Assembly: GCA_018826295.1 (NCBI GenBank)
Contig: JAHJZX010000055.1
Span: 1-64,000 of the forward strand
Reading direction: 5' to 3'
DNA length: 64,000 nt
Source: Gammaproteobacteria bacterium
Lineage (GTDB): Bacteria; Pseudomonadota; Gammaproteobacteria; Enterobacterales; Alteromonadaceae
In this document: positions 56,874-64,000 of the stretch, one piece after another
Layout of the letters: each line of letters starts with the position of its first letter
Position numbering within the stretch: position 1 is the stretch's first letter
Translations under genes and position numbers: made by a program
The notes under the pieces: generated by a model
Database searches by the model: none
What the model saw: only the letters and a program-made list of their open reading frames with translations
What the model was told of the DNA's origin: nothing

Positions 56874-59721
56874 TGGCTACCCCGGAATACTGTTCAGTTT
56901 TATCAAATTTTGCCGGCAATAACTTAGCCAGCTCCGCAAAACTTTGCGCTATCCAGCTGTCCCATAGTTGTTGGTTGGTCAGGCTGGTGTTTTGCCGGTA
57001 AATGGCAATCGCCTGCTCTTCAAACGGATAGGCCTGCTCTTCCAGCAGCAGTTCATATTCTTCTAACGCCAGTTCGTCCAGGCCTTTGGGCCGGTCTGAC
57101 TGCAGCAGTGCTGTGGCCATCTGCTGATATAAGCTGGCCACGCGATATTGTGCTTCACTAAAGCTGGCAGCCAGGCCGTATTGCATACTTTGCTCTAAGC
57201 GCTTTATTGCCACTGTCATATGCTGGCGTTTTTTCGCCAGACTGCTGCGCAGCGGGTGGCTTAAGCGTACTGCACTAAACAACATACTTTCATGCCGTCC
57301 CAGTGCCAGCAGTGCATCGGCGGCTAACTGGCGGCTGCGTTCGTTGCCCTCGGCTGCATGCTGTTGTTCAAAGCTGGCTATTTTATCCAGCCAGAAATTT
57401 TGCCGGTAACTGTCTTGTTTTTGCTGGTACAGCTGTACCAGCTGGTAGCGCGCTTCCTGTGCCACAAGGTGCGGCTGCGGATAGCGATGAGCGTAGCTGC
57501 GGTAGCTGTTAATAGCGCCATCATTGTCGCCGGCTTTGTGTTGATACTGTGCGGCTAAATATAACGCCTCACGTTGCTGCTCGGCGTCGGTGCTACTTTT
57601 TACCAGTGCCAGCAATTCGGTTGCGGCATCTGCCCACTGTCCGGCCTGTTCATAACTGTCAAGTAACAGCGCTTTGGCGGCCAGTTGGCGCTCGCTATCG
57701 GAGTAACGCGCGATAAAACTGGTTAATAGCGGGATCACCGCAGTAAATTGCTGCGCTTGGTGTAGCAGGCCAATTTGCTGGTAAGCAGCCGCCTGATGAT
57801 AGGCTGAATCTGGCAGGGTTTGCTGTAAACGCGCCAGATGAGCCAGCACCTCGTCAGCAGCTAACTGCGGTAGCTGCGCCTGCTGATAAATACTGGACGC
57901 CAACTGCTGTGTTAACAATGTTCTGCGCTCTGGGCTTAACGCGCTGCTGCCGGCTTGTAATAAGGCTGTGATACTGGCTTCGGCACTGGCATAACGGGCC
58001 AGCGCCAGCTCGCTTTGGCTGTGTAAAAAACGCGCTTCGAGCACCAGAGCCGCATCTGATTGCGCCGGGTGCGGCCAGTCAATCACACTGTTGCTGTGCG
58101 TCAGCACAGCCGGGTAATCCTGCTCGGTGTAGCGCAATTGTAACTGTTGCAAGGCCACTTGCTGGGCGGCGGCATGCTGGCTGTGGTAACGGACAAAATC
58201 AGTTTGCTGTTGCCACAATCTGGCGCCGTTATCCTTGTAGCCGGCTGATAAGGTGCCGGCCAGTAATAGCGCCTTGTAGGCCGCATCCTGCGGGCTGAAT
58301 AAGGTTGGCTCATCTGAGGGCTGCTGATATCCCAGCTCGCTGTAAAGTGCCAGCGCTTGCTCAGACATAGCCGCACCAGCGTAAGATTCGGCCAGCAGGT
58401 AGCGCAGATCGGCGCTGGAATAACGCTGTGCCAGGGCTGTGCGCTGTACTGTCGGTTCAGACAATATCGTCAGCATCTGTTGCCATAGCGGAATAGCCGC
58501 AGCATAGGCCGCCGGTTGCATTTCAGCGCTTTGTTGCTGCGCTGTGCGGTATTGGTTACGGGCAAAATAATCCAGGTACTGCAGTAACAGCGGCGCGACT
58601 TCATTCAGCTCTGCCTCGCGCCCTTGTTGCCAGAAAGCGCTACCGGGAGCAAACAATGCGATATAGCGCTGCTGCTCAGCTAATGCCTGAGCCGCATCGG
58701 CATCAGTCAGATAATACTCAATCAGTAATAACTGCATCCTGGCGGCAGACAAACTGGCCGGATAGTCGCTGATAAACCGGCGGAAACTGTCCAGACTCTC
58801 GGCAAACAGCTGTTTTTCTGCCAAAAAGCCGGCCAGATTGCGATACAAACGCTCAATCAAGGCCAGCGGGCGCTCACCACTGTAATAAGGCAGCCGGCGT
58901 AACAGCGCTTGTAAACTCTCAGCCTGTTGCTGATAACTCAGCGATACACTTAAGGTGTGCAGCACTTCCTGTTGCAGACTTTGCTGGTTGTCTTCATCGG
59001 CCAGATAGCCACTGTAGCTTTGATCCAGCACCGCTAAAAACTGCTCGTCAGCCTGTTCAAACTGCTGCAGTTTAAAGTAACTCCAGCCTGCCATATAACG
59101 GGCATGTTGTTGTAGCTGGGCATCGCCGGCGCCTAATACCTGCAAATAAGCGGCCAGTGCATCAGCATACTGACTGCGGCTATACAGAATATCTGCCTGA
59201 CGAAACCATAACTCGGCGGCAAACTCAGACCTTGGATAATGCTGTAAAAACTGCTGCAGCTGCTCCAGACACGCTTGCTGCTGGCCAAGTAAGTCATAGC
59301 TGCGGGCCAGTTGGTAGCTGATCAGCTCGTTATTAGGATCATCCGGGTACAGCTCGAGCAACTGCTGGTATTGCTGCACCAATTGCTGCAATTCTGCCTG
59401 CTCTTGTTGCGCTGACAGCTCTGCCTTATCTAATCTGGCGGTATGCATTTGCGATAAGCGGTACTGAATTTTCTGCCGCATTTGCGCCGCCGGCTGCAAT
59501 TGCAAGATCTGCTGATACAATTGCGCCAGCTGTTGTTCACTGACGCTGACATCCTGCGCCAGTATGCTGCGATCAAACGGCGCTATATCGCCAAGCCGGG
59601 GCCGGCTGTGCTGGCCCGCTGGCCCGCTGCAGCCTGCAACCGTGGCCAGCGTCAGGGCAGAAAGCAGTGGCCAGAGTAATAGCGGGTGCTGACATGACTG
59701 AGCAGTTCGCCGCTTAATCAT
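56860..59721 (-). CDS. Large TPR lipoprotein (953 aa)
   Basis: Long helical-repeat protein with a lipobox in TLATVAGC near residue 30. TPR-like repeats run through most of the length, for example LLELYPDDPNNELISYQLAR, FLQHYPRSEFAAELWFRQAD, RFISDYPASLSAARMQLLLI, TSFIARYSDSERQLAAKALL. They have the YP-x-S-x-x-A spacing of YbgF/BamD-like repeats. The C terminus (LLEEQAYPFEEQAIAIYRQN) resembles AglT-type proteins. ATG at 59721 has GGAGG 6 nt upstream. It overlaps the coiled-coil gene by 8 bp. Confidence 0.85.
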   Translation of the reverse strand: MIKRRTAQSCQHPLLLWPLLSALTLATVAGCSGPAGQHSRPRLGDIAPFDRSILAQDVSVSEQQLAQLYQQILQLQPAAQMRQKIQYRLSQMHTARLDKAELSAQQEQAELQQLVQQYQQLLELYPDDPNNELISYQLARSYDLLGQQQACLEQLQQFLQHYPRSEFAAELWFRQADILYSRSQYADALAAYLQVLGAGDAQLQQHARYMAGWSYFKLQQFEQADEQFLAVLDQSYSGYLADEDNQQSLQQEVLHTLSVSLSYQQQAESLQALLRRLPYYSGERPLALIERLYRNLAGFLAEKQLFAESLDSFRRFISDYPASLSAARMQLLLIEYYLTDADAAQALAEQQRYIALFAPGSAFWQQGREAELNEVAPLLLQYLDYFARNQYRTAQQQSAEMQPAAYAAAIPLWQQMLTILSEPTVQRTALAQRYSSADLRYLLAESYAGAAMSEQALALYSELGYQQPSDEPTLFSPQDAAYKALLLAGTLSAGYKDNGARLWQQQTDFVRYHSQHAAAQQVALQQLQLRYTEQDYPAVLTHSNSVIDWPHPAQSDAALVLEARFLHSQSELALARYASAEASITALLQAGSSALSPERRTLLTQQLASSIYQQAQLPQLAADEVLAHLARLQQTLPDSAYHQAAAYQQIGLLHQAQQFTAVIPLLTSFIARYSDSERQLAAKALLLDSYEQAGQWADAATELLALVKSSTDAEQQREALYLAAQYQHKAGDNDGAINSYRSYAHRYPQPHLVAQEARYQLVQLYQQKQDSYRQNFWLDKIASFEQQHAAEGNERSRQLAADALLALGRHESMLFSAVRLSHPLRSSLAKKRQHMTVAIKRLEQSMQYGLAASFSEAQYRVASLYQQMATALLQSDRPKGLDELALEEYELLLEEQAYPFEEQAIAIYRQNTSLTNQQLWDSWIAQSFAELAKLLPAKFDKTEQYSGVANEAY

Positions 59722-61603
59722 TGCGCGCCTCCGCTTCAGCCGGCCCGGCAAGCAGCAACACCCGCTCCATCACCCGCGCCATGGCTTCTTTGTTGTAGCG
59801 TTGTAAATCTGCCAGCGTAGCCAAATCCTGCTGCCGTCGTTGCTGCAACTGTTGGTTTAACTGTGCCAACAGCCGTTGCTGCTGGCTGAGTAATGCCAGG
59901 TTTAGCTGTTGCTGCTGGCCATTAAGCTGGCCCAGGCGCAGCTCTATCTGACTTAACCGGGCGGCTTTATCGCCTTGTTGCTGCAGTGCTGCCAGATTAA
60001 CGTCCAGCTGTTGCACAGCGCTATCGAGTGCGGCCAGCGCGCGCTGACGCTGCAACTGACGTTGCGCCGAGCTGTCGTAATATTGCCACTGTAACAGGCC
60101 ACGCAAACGTTGCAGCCTAAGCTGATAGCGGGCGTTAGCGGACTCGGCCCCGCTTACCTGCAGCTGCGCCAGACGCTGCTCGGCCTGTTGCAACAAACTC
60201 AGCTGTGGATGCAGACTGTTATCGGCCAGCAGCAGCGACATAGGCTCAGCGCCGGCCTGGCTGATGTGTTGCTTAAGTTGCCCGGCTTGCTGCAGTAGCG
60301 TTTGTTGCCGCTGTTGTAAAACAGGTAGCTGACTGCTTAGCAGCTGTTGCTGCTGCGCCAGTTTATACGCCGTTACCTGCTCCAGCCGGTTTAACCGTTG
60401 CTGGCGCACCGGTGCCTGACGCAATTGTTGCTGCAGGGCCAGGATGTCCTGCTGTAGCCGGTTTAACTCATTGTGCTGCGACACTTGCAGTTGCTGCCAG
60501 TCTGACAGGCCCTGCTCTAACTGGGTAACCTGCAACGGCGCTGCTTGTTGTTGTATTAATTGCTGTTGCTGACGGTAATACTGATCTGCCCAGCGATAGG
60601 CTGCCAGTGCATCTTGTTGTTGCAGCGCCCGCTCCAGTTGTTCCCCGATGCGGGTTGCCGCCTGCCAGGCGATGATGCTAAAGGGCTGCAGTTTAATTTG
60701 TTGCTGCAACACCGACAGTAACGTCGGGATATGGCGTTGCTCGGTAAGAATGTGGCTGTATAATCCCAGCGCAGCCGGGCTCAGTACGCTGTTGGCGGCG
60801 AAGTCACTTAAAATGGCATCCGCAGCGGCAAAGTCCTGCTGGCTGATATGCAGCTGGGCCTGTAACAATTGCAGATAATCATGCAGCGCCTGGTATTCAT
60901 CCTCGGCATAAACAAAACCTTGTGGCTTCGACACTACATACCAATCACTGCTGAACAACAATTGCCACTGGCCGCTAAACAGCAATTGCCAGAAACTTTG
61001 CTGCTGTGGTCGCTGTAAATGCTGTTGCAGCCCATCCAGCCATTGCAGCGCCTGCTGCGGCTGTGCTTGCGCTAACGCCAGCGCCTGGTTACTGATGATA
61101 TAAGGCATTTCTGCCTGCTGCTGCAAAGCGGCGAAATCCGGCGCAGAGGGGATGTCGATGTACGGCCAGTTTAGTAACTGTTGCAGCAACTGTTGTTGGC
61201 CCAGCCAGCTTTGATCAGCAGCGATATTTACCCGTGACAAGTAGTGTTTAGCGGCACTTTCGTTGCCCAGTTCCAGCTGATGGCGGGCAAATTGTAACAG
61301 GGCAATATTTAACAAAGATTGCGGTAACCCTGCTGCGGCGTCGTCCTGTACCAGCGGTGCCAATACCTTAGCGGCATGCTGTGGCATTGCCAGTTGCAGG
61401 TATAAGCCGGCTTCAAGTAACTGCGTGCGCTGATCCTGCTGTGGCGCCAGCTGCAGGGTTTCCAGCGCCTGCGCCGGTTGTTGCAGATAAAAATCCCAGG
61501 CCGCCTGCCGGTAGTGCTTGTCGCCCAGTGCCGTTTGCGCCGATGCAGCAACACTGCATAGCGCTAAGCAGCACGCTGCGCCTAGCCTCAATCGTTGGAC
61601 CAT
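59714..61603 (-). CDS. Secreted Gln-rich coiled-coil/TPR protein (629 aa)
   Basis: Signal peptide 1-22 (LGAACCLALCSVAASAQ). The first half has TPR-like helices (LEAGLYLQLAMPQHAAKVLA; LNIALLQFARHQLELGNESA). The second half (about 350-600) is a long, very Gln-rich coiled coil (QQDILALQQQLRQAPVRQQR; LAQLNQQLQQRRQQDLATLA). No enzyme motif. It is probably a periplasmic scaffold of the same machine. It overlaps its upstream neighbour by 16 bp and the TPR lipoprotein by 8 bp. No strong ribosome site is seen before the ATG, suggesting coupled translation. Confidence 0.75.
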   Translation of the reverse strand: MVQRLRLGAACCLALCSVAASAQTALGDKHYRQAAWDFYLQQPAQALETLQLAPQQDQRTQLLEAGLYLQLAMPQHAAKVLAPLVQDDAAAGLPQSLLNIALLQFARHQLELGNESAAKHYLSRVNIAADQSWLGQQQLLQQLLNWPYIDIPSAPDFAALQQQAEMPYIISNQALALAQAQPQQALQWLDGLQQHLQRPQQQSFWQLLFSGQWQLLFSSDWYVVSKPQGFVYAEDEYQALHDYLQLLQAQLHISQQDFAAADAILSDFAANSVLSPAALGLYSHILTEQRHIPTLLSVLQQQIKLQPFSIIAWQAATRIGEQLERALQQQDALAAYRWADQYYRQQQQLIQQQAAPLQVTQLEQGLSDWQQLQVSQHNELNRLQQDILALQQQLRQAPVRQQRLNRLEQVTAYKLAQQQQLLSSQLPVLQQRQQTLLQQAGQLKQHISQAGAEPMSLLLADNSLHPQLSLLQQAEQRLAQLQVSGAESANARYQLRLQRLRGLLQWQYYDSSAQRQLQRQRALAALDSAVQQLDVNLAALQQQGDKAARLSQIELRLGQLNGQQQQLNLALLSQQQRLLAQLNQQLQQRRQQDLATLADLQRYNKEAMARVMERVLLLAGPAEAEARND

Positions 61604-62097
61604 GGCATCACGACAAATTCTGGCTGGTAATCACTGCTACGGTCTTTGATCTGTAACTCCAGCAGCACGGCATCTTCGGCTTTATCAAACGGGTAGCTGA
61701 CGGCACGGCGATAGTCGCGGTTGTCCGGGCCTTTGCCAACAAAAACAGCAGTAAGGTTATGCTTACCGGCATTAACATTGGTTTTAAACAGCGGCTGGAT
61801 TGCACCGCGTTGCAGCGCATGCCACTGCTGCTCGGTATACAGATGGGCGGCTATCGGTTTATCGTTTAGGTGCAGCTCGACGCTGTCGAGGCGGAAAAAC
61901 TGGCCGGTATCTACCGATAAAAATAGTGCCAACTGAGTTTGTGGCGGAAACAGCAGTTCTTCTTCCAGTAAAAATAATTCGCGGTTCAACTGTATAACCT
62001 GCTGTCGTAGCTGCTCCAGTTGTTCCGCTGCTGGTGCCGTATTGGCGTGGGCCAGATTGCCGGACCAGATTAACACCATCAGTACTAAGGCTCTCAT
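61588..62097 (-). CDS. Secreted protein of unknown family in the envelope-machine operon
   Basis: 169 aa. Signal peptide 1-18 (ending NLAHA), a coiled-coil segment (QLEQLRQQVIQLNRELFLLE), then a beta-rich domain (LALFLSVDTGQFFRLDSVEL; KHNLTAVFVGKGPDNRDYRR; EDAVLLELQIKDRSSDYQPE). It resembles small uncharacterised proteins found beside TPR and ExbB genes in related operons. AGGAAC precedes the ATG. No catalytic residues are evident. Confidence 0.65.
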   Translation of the reverse strand: MRALVLMVLIWSGNLAHANTAPAAEQLEQLRQQVIQLNRELFLLEEELLFPPQTQLALFLSVDTGQFFRLDSVELHLNDKPIAAHLYTEQQWHALQRGAIQPLFKTNVNAGKHNLTAVFVGKGPDNRDYRRAVSYPFDKAEDAVLLELQIKDRSSDYQPEFVVMPWSND

Positions 62098-62109
62098 GCT
62101 GTGTTCCTG

Positions 62110-63264
62110 TTAAAAATAAAGACTGAAAAACGCCCGCAACACATTGGCATCTAACCGGTAAAGCGGCTCTTGCCCGGTGGCTGTTTGCGTAATGGTTACG
62201 TTGCGAAAATTCTTATAATTAAAGCGGATATGGTCCCACTGCAGATTTAGCTCGGGCCTGGCGGTGGGCCAGAACGACCAGCGGCTTAGCTGGTAACTGG
62301 CGCCCAAACCCACTGTCAGGTTGTTGAACTCACTGAGCTCTTTATCACGTGCCATAAAATTTTGCTGGCTGGCAAAGTCAAATAAATCACGGTAAAACTC
62401 GGCCTGACTCTGGCTGTACCAGCGCAGTTTGGCTTCGAGTATCCAGCGTTCGGTCAGCGGGTGCACATATTCCAGCTCGGTATCAAAGGCGCGGATATCC
62501 CAACTATCCTGATAATGGCGTAAATTCAGGCTTAAGGCTGCTCGGTATGGCAGATACCATTTATTGACCAGTGACAAGGCAAAGGTATTGCGGCTGTTAG
62601 GATAGACTTCGGCTTGCCAGGCAAAGCCACGCGGATCAGCGCTGTCGATATAGCGCACACTGCGATACGGATTGTTCAAAAAGCCCTGATCTAAATCGAC
62701 CTGCATATTCAGCGCCGCGATCCAACGACTACTAATTACCTGGGTTAAGCCAACTTTATAGTTGGAGCGCTTTACCTGTTCACGAAAGCTGTCATCACCA
62801 TTGCGGCCAACAGTGTCATCGCCCAGACCCGCTTCCAGGCTCAGCGTGGTCATACCGCCAAAGGTGTCATGCGCTATACCAAAGGATACCGATTTGGCGT
62901 TGTAGTCATTTTCATCGCTTTGCGCATAATTCAGGCTGATAATGCTGTTGCCACTGAGGTAGTCGACACCCAAACGCGTTTCGCGGCGGGTTTCGGTATA
63001 GGCCGATGCTGTTGCCTGCACATCAATAGAGGCACCTGAAACCGTATCAACATAATGGTAAGCCGACAGCGACACCGACTGGCCGGCTTTTTTCCTCAGC
63101 ATAAGCGCCGGGCCGTCAATAGACACACCACCGCCCTGATAACTGTGATACAGCAGATCGGCCCTATCTTGTGGCAGTACTGCAGCGTGCAATGCAGTGC
63201 TGCCGGCCAATAGCAATATAACCAGCAGTCTAATTACAACCACAGCCACCGCCTGTACTGCCAT
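62110..63264 (-). CDS. DUF3570 outer-membrane barrel-like protein
   Basis: 384 aa, with a signal peptide ending in STALHAA. It has many alternating beta strands and ends ...RAFFSLYF, with a C-terminal aromatic typical of outer-membrane barrels. Matches to DUF3570 include the opening DRADLLYHSYQGGGVSIDGP then LMLRKKAGQSVSLSAYHYVD and the strand VDTVSGASIDVQATASAYTE. Function unknown. ATG at 63264 (AAGGGG upstream) overlaps the DUF4266 gene by 35 bp; GTG codons inside that overlap are alternatives. Confidence 0.85.
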   Translation of the reverse strand: MAVQAVAVVVIRLLVILLLAGSTALHAAVLPQDRADLLYHSYQGGGVSIDGPALMLRKKAGQSVSLSAYHYVDTVSGASIDVQATASAYTETRRETRLGVDYLSGNSIISLNYAQSDENDYNAKSVSFGIAHDTFGGMTTLSLEAGLGDDTVGRNGDDSFREQVKRSNYKVGLTQVISSRWIAALNMQVDLDQGFLNNPYRSVRYIDSADPRGFAWQAEVYPNSRNTFALSLVNKWYLPYRAALSLNLRHYQDSWDIRAFDTELEYVHPLTERWILEAKLRWYSQSQAEFYRDLFDFASQQNFMARDKELSEFNNLTVGLGASYQLSRWSFWPTARPELNLQWDHIRFNYKNFRNVTITQTATGQEPLYRLDANVLRAFFSLYF

Positions 63265-63463
63265 TAGCCCCTTTTGCCGCTTCACGGGAATCCTGTACGT
63301 GTGCCACATGCTGCAGCGCCACCGGGTGGCGGCCAAACGCCATTATCGGATCGGCCAGCTGGTTACGCTCGTACGGCTTAACCCAGGGGTCAATGCTGGC
63401 ACAGCCCGTGCTACCCAATAGCAATATGGCTAGCAGGCATGACGGCAAACCGCGCTTATTCAC
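63230..63463 (-). CDS. DUF4266 lipoprotein
   Basis: Small lipoprotein of about 77 aa: signal with lipobox LLGSTGC, then the DUF4266 signature CASIDPWVKPYERNQLADP, IMAFGRHPVALQHVAHVQDS and a Cys/Gly tail GGGCGCN. GTG at 63463 overlaps the TlpA stop (GTGAATAA) and gives a normal signal peptide (MNKRGLPSCLLAILLL); an ATG at 63490 with GAGA upstream is the alternative. It pairs with DUF3570 in many genomes, probably with a shared metal or redox-related job; the activity is not known. Confidence 0.85.
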   Translation of the reverse strand: MNKRGLPSCLLAILLLGSTGCASIDPWVKPYERNQLADPIMAFGRHPVALQHVAHVQDSREAAKGANGSTGGGCGCN

Positions 63464-63926
63464 GCAGCAGTTGCTTAATATCGTTTTCATATTTTTTCTC
63501 GTAGCCGGGCTGATAACCGCGATGCACTGCCCGAACCTTGCCATCTTTATCTAAAATCACCGTCGTCGGCATCGCATCTACCTGATATGCCTTAGACACA
63601 CTGTTATCCAGATCAAACAAGATAGGAAACGCCACCTGTACTTTACTCAGGTAGTTTTTTGCTGCGCTGCTGTCACTCTCAACGTTAACGCCCCATACCT
63701 GTACACCCAGTGGCTGATACTTCTGTGCCAGTTTATCCAGTGCCGGCATTTCCTGAATACAGGGGCCACACCAACTGGCCCAGAAGTTAATCAGCATGAT
63801 GTCGCCTTTTTGCTCTGCCAGCCGTAAATTGCTGCCATCGAGTGCTTTAAGGGTAAAGTCCGGCGCTGTTGCCCACAGCTGGTTACTGGCAAGCAGCAAC
63901 AACAAGCTGAAAATCCACTGTTTCAT
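63456..63926 (-). CDS. TlpA-like thiol:disulfide oxidoreductase
   Basis: 156 aa with a signal peptide (1-19, ending NQLWA). Thioredoxin fold with active site WCGPC in LINFWASWCGPCIQEMPALD and cis-Pro MPTTVILDKDG. It acts in the periplasm on cysteines, plausibly of the adjacent Cys-rich DUF4266 lipoprotein or of apocytochromes encoded downstream. GGAGA precedes the ATG. Confidence 0.92.
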   Translation of the reverse strand: MKQWIFSLLLLLASNQLWATAPDFTLKALDGSNLRLAEQKGDIMLINFWASWCGPCIQEMPALDKLAQKYQPLGVQVWGVNVESDSSAAKNYLSKVQVAFPILFDLDNSVSKAYQVDAMPTTVILDKDGKVRAVHRGYQPGYEKKYENDIKQLLRE

Positions 63927-63937
63927 AATGTCTCCAG

Positions 63938-64000
63938 TTAAAAGTACACCGCTACGCCAAGGCCTAATGCCAGGTTGTGCGTGGTTTTAGTGCGCGCCAG
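63938..64000 (-). CDS. C-terminal end of an outer-membrane beta-barrel protein (cut by window edge)
   Basis: The last 20 codons (LARTKTTHNLALGLGVAVYF then TAA at 63938-63940) end in a beta strand with terminal Phe, the Bam-recognition mark of outer-membrane barrels. Such barrel genes precede TlpA/DUF4266 in related operons. It is on the same strand, 11 bp before tlpA. The start is outside the window. Confidence 0.55.
   Translation of the reverse strand: MARTKTTHNLALGLGVAVYF

Overview
Organism. The window reads as a chromosomal segment of a Gammaproteobacterium of moderate GC content. The order tRNA-Arg(ACG), tRNA-Ser(GCT), csrA, alaS, recX on one strand is the classic gammaproteobacterial neighbourhood. 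MetA, MetH, YqhA and the protein style (Gln-rich, many periplasmic and outer-membrane proteins) suggest the Alteromonadales/Chromatiaceae border, for example the Rheinheimera-Alishewanella-Arsukibacterium group. The genus is inference; no rRNA is present to settle it.

Layout. 0-4.7 kb: core genes (tRNAs, csrA, alaS, recX, a membrane protein). 4.8-11.9 kb: an S46-like peptidase homologue that has lost catalytic residues, a YqhA-family protein, a hybrid sensor kinase with a periplasmic propeller, and a family-3 solute-binding protein. 12.0-16.7 kb: a methionine operon, metA followed by a MetH split into two translationally coupled genes. 16.9-18.0 kb: a pentameric ligand-gated ion channel homologue. 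18.1-20.9 kb: an AT-rich accessory island with three structured elements of about 138 bp between orphan genes, resembling integron cassettes. 21.0-23.2 kb: an S41-like peptidase and a GlxA-type AraC regulator. 23.3-44.8 kb: a complete extracellular contractile injection system (eCIS) operon on the minus strand. 45.1-47.8 kb: apbE and two convergent paralogous solute-binding proteins. 47.9-64.0 kb: one long minus-strand operon that continues past the right edge.

How the genes work together. The eCIS operon runs from a cap protein (DUF4255) through a single sheath, two tube proteins, DUF5908, a LysM tube-adaptor, VgrG spike, PAAR tip, gp25, two baseplate-wedge proteins, a short fibre, a tape-measure protein and an AAA+ ATPase. 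It ends in two unusual genes: a membrane-anchored protein with a degenerate glycosyl-hydrolase-18-like domain, and a DUF4157 protein that is the best cargo candidate. Most genes overlap or nearly touch, so the particle is probably made from one transcript.

The right-hand operon encodes an outer-membrane barrel, TlpA, DUF4266, DUF3570, coiled-coil and TPR proteins, one TolQ/ExbB plus two TolR/ExbD proteins, an AgmX/PglI-type TonB-like protein, two c-type cytochrome-like proteins and a Tat-exported DUF1501 protein. The 1 TolQ + 2 TolR + AgmX/PglI + TPR + barrel set resembles the Agl/Glt gliding machinery of myxobacteria. Its fusion to a haem/DUF1501 module is unexplained and is, with the eCIS, the most interesting part of the window.
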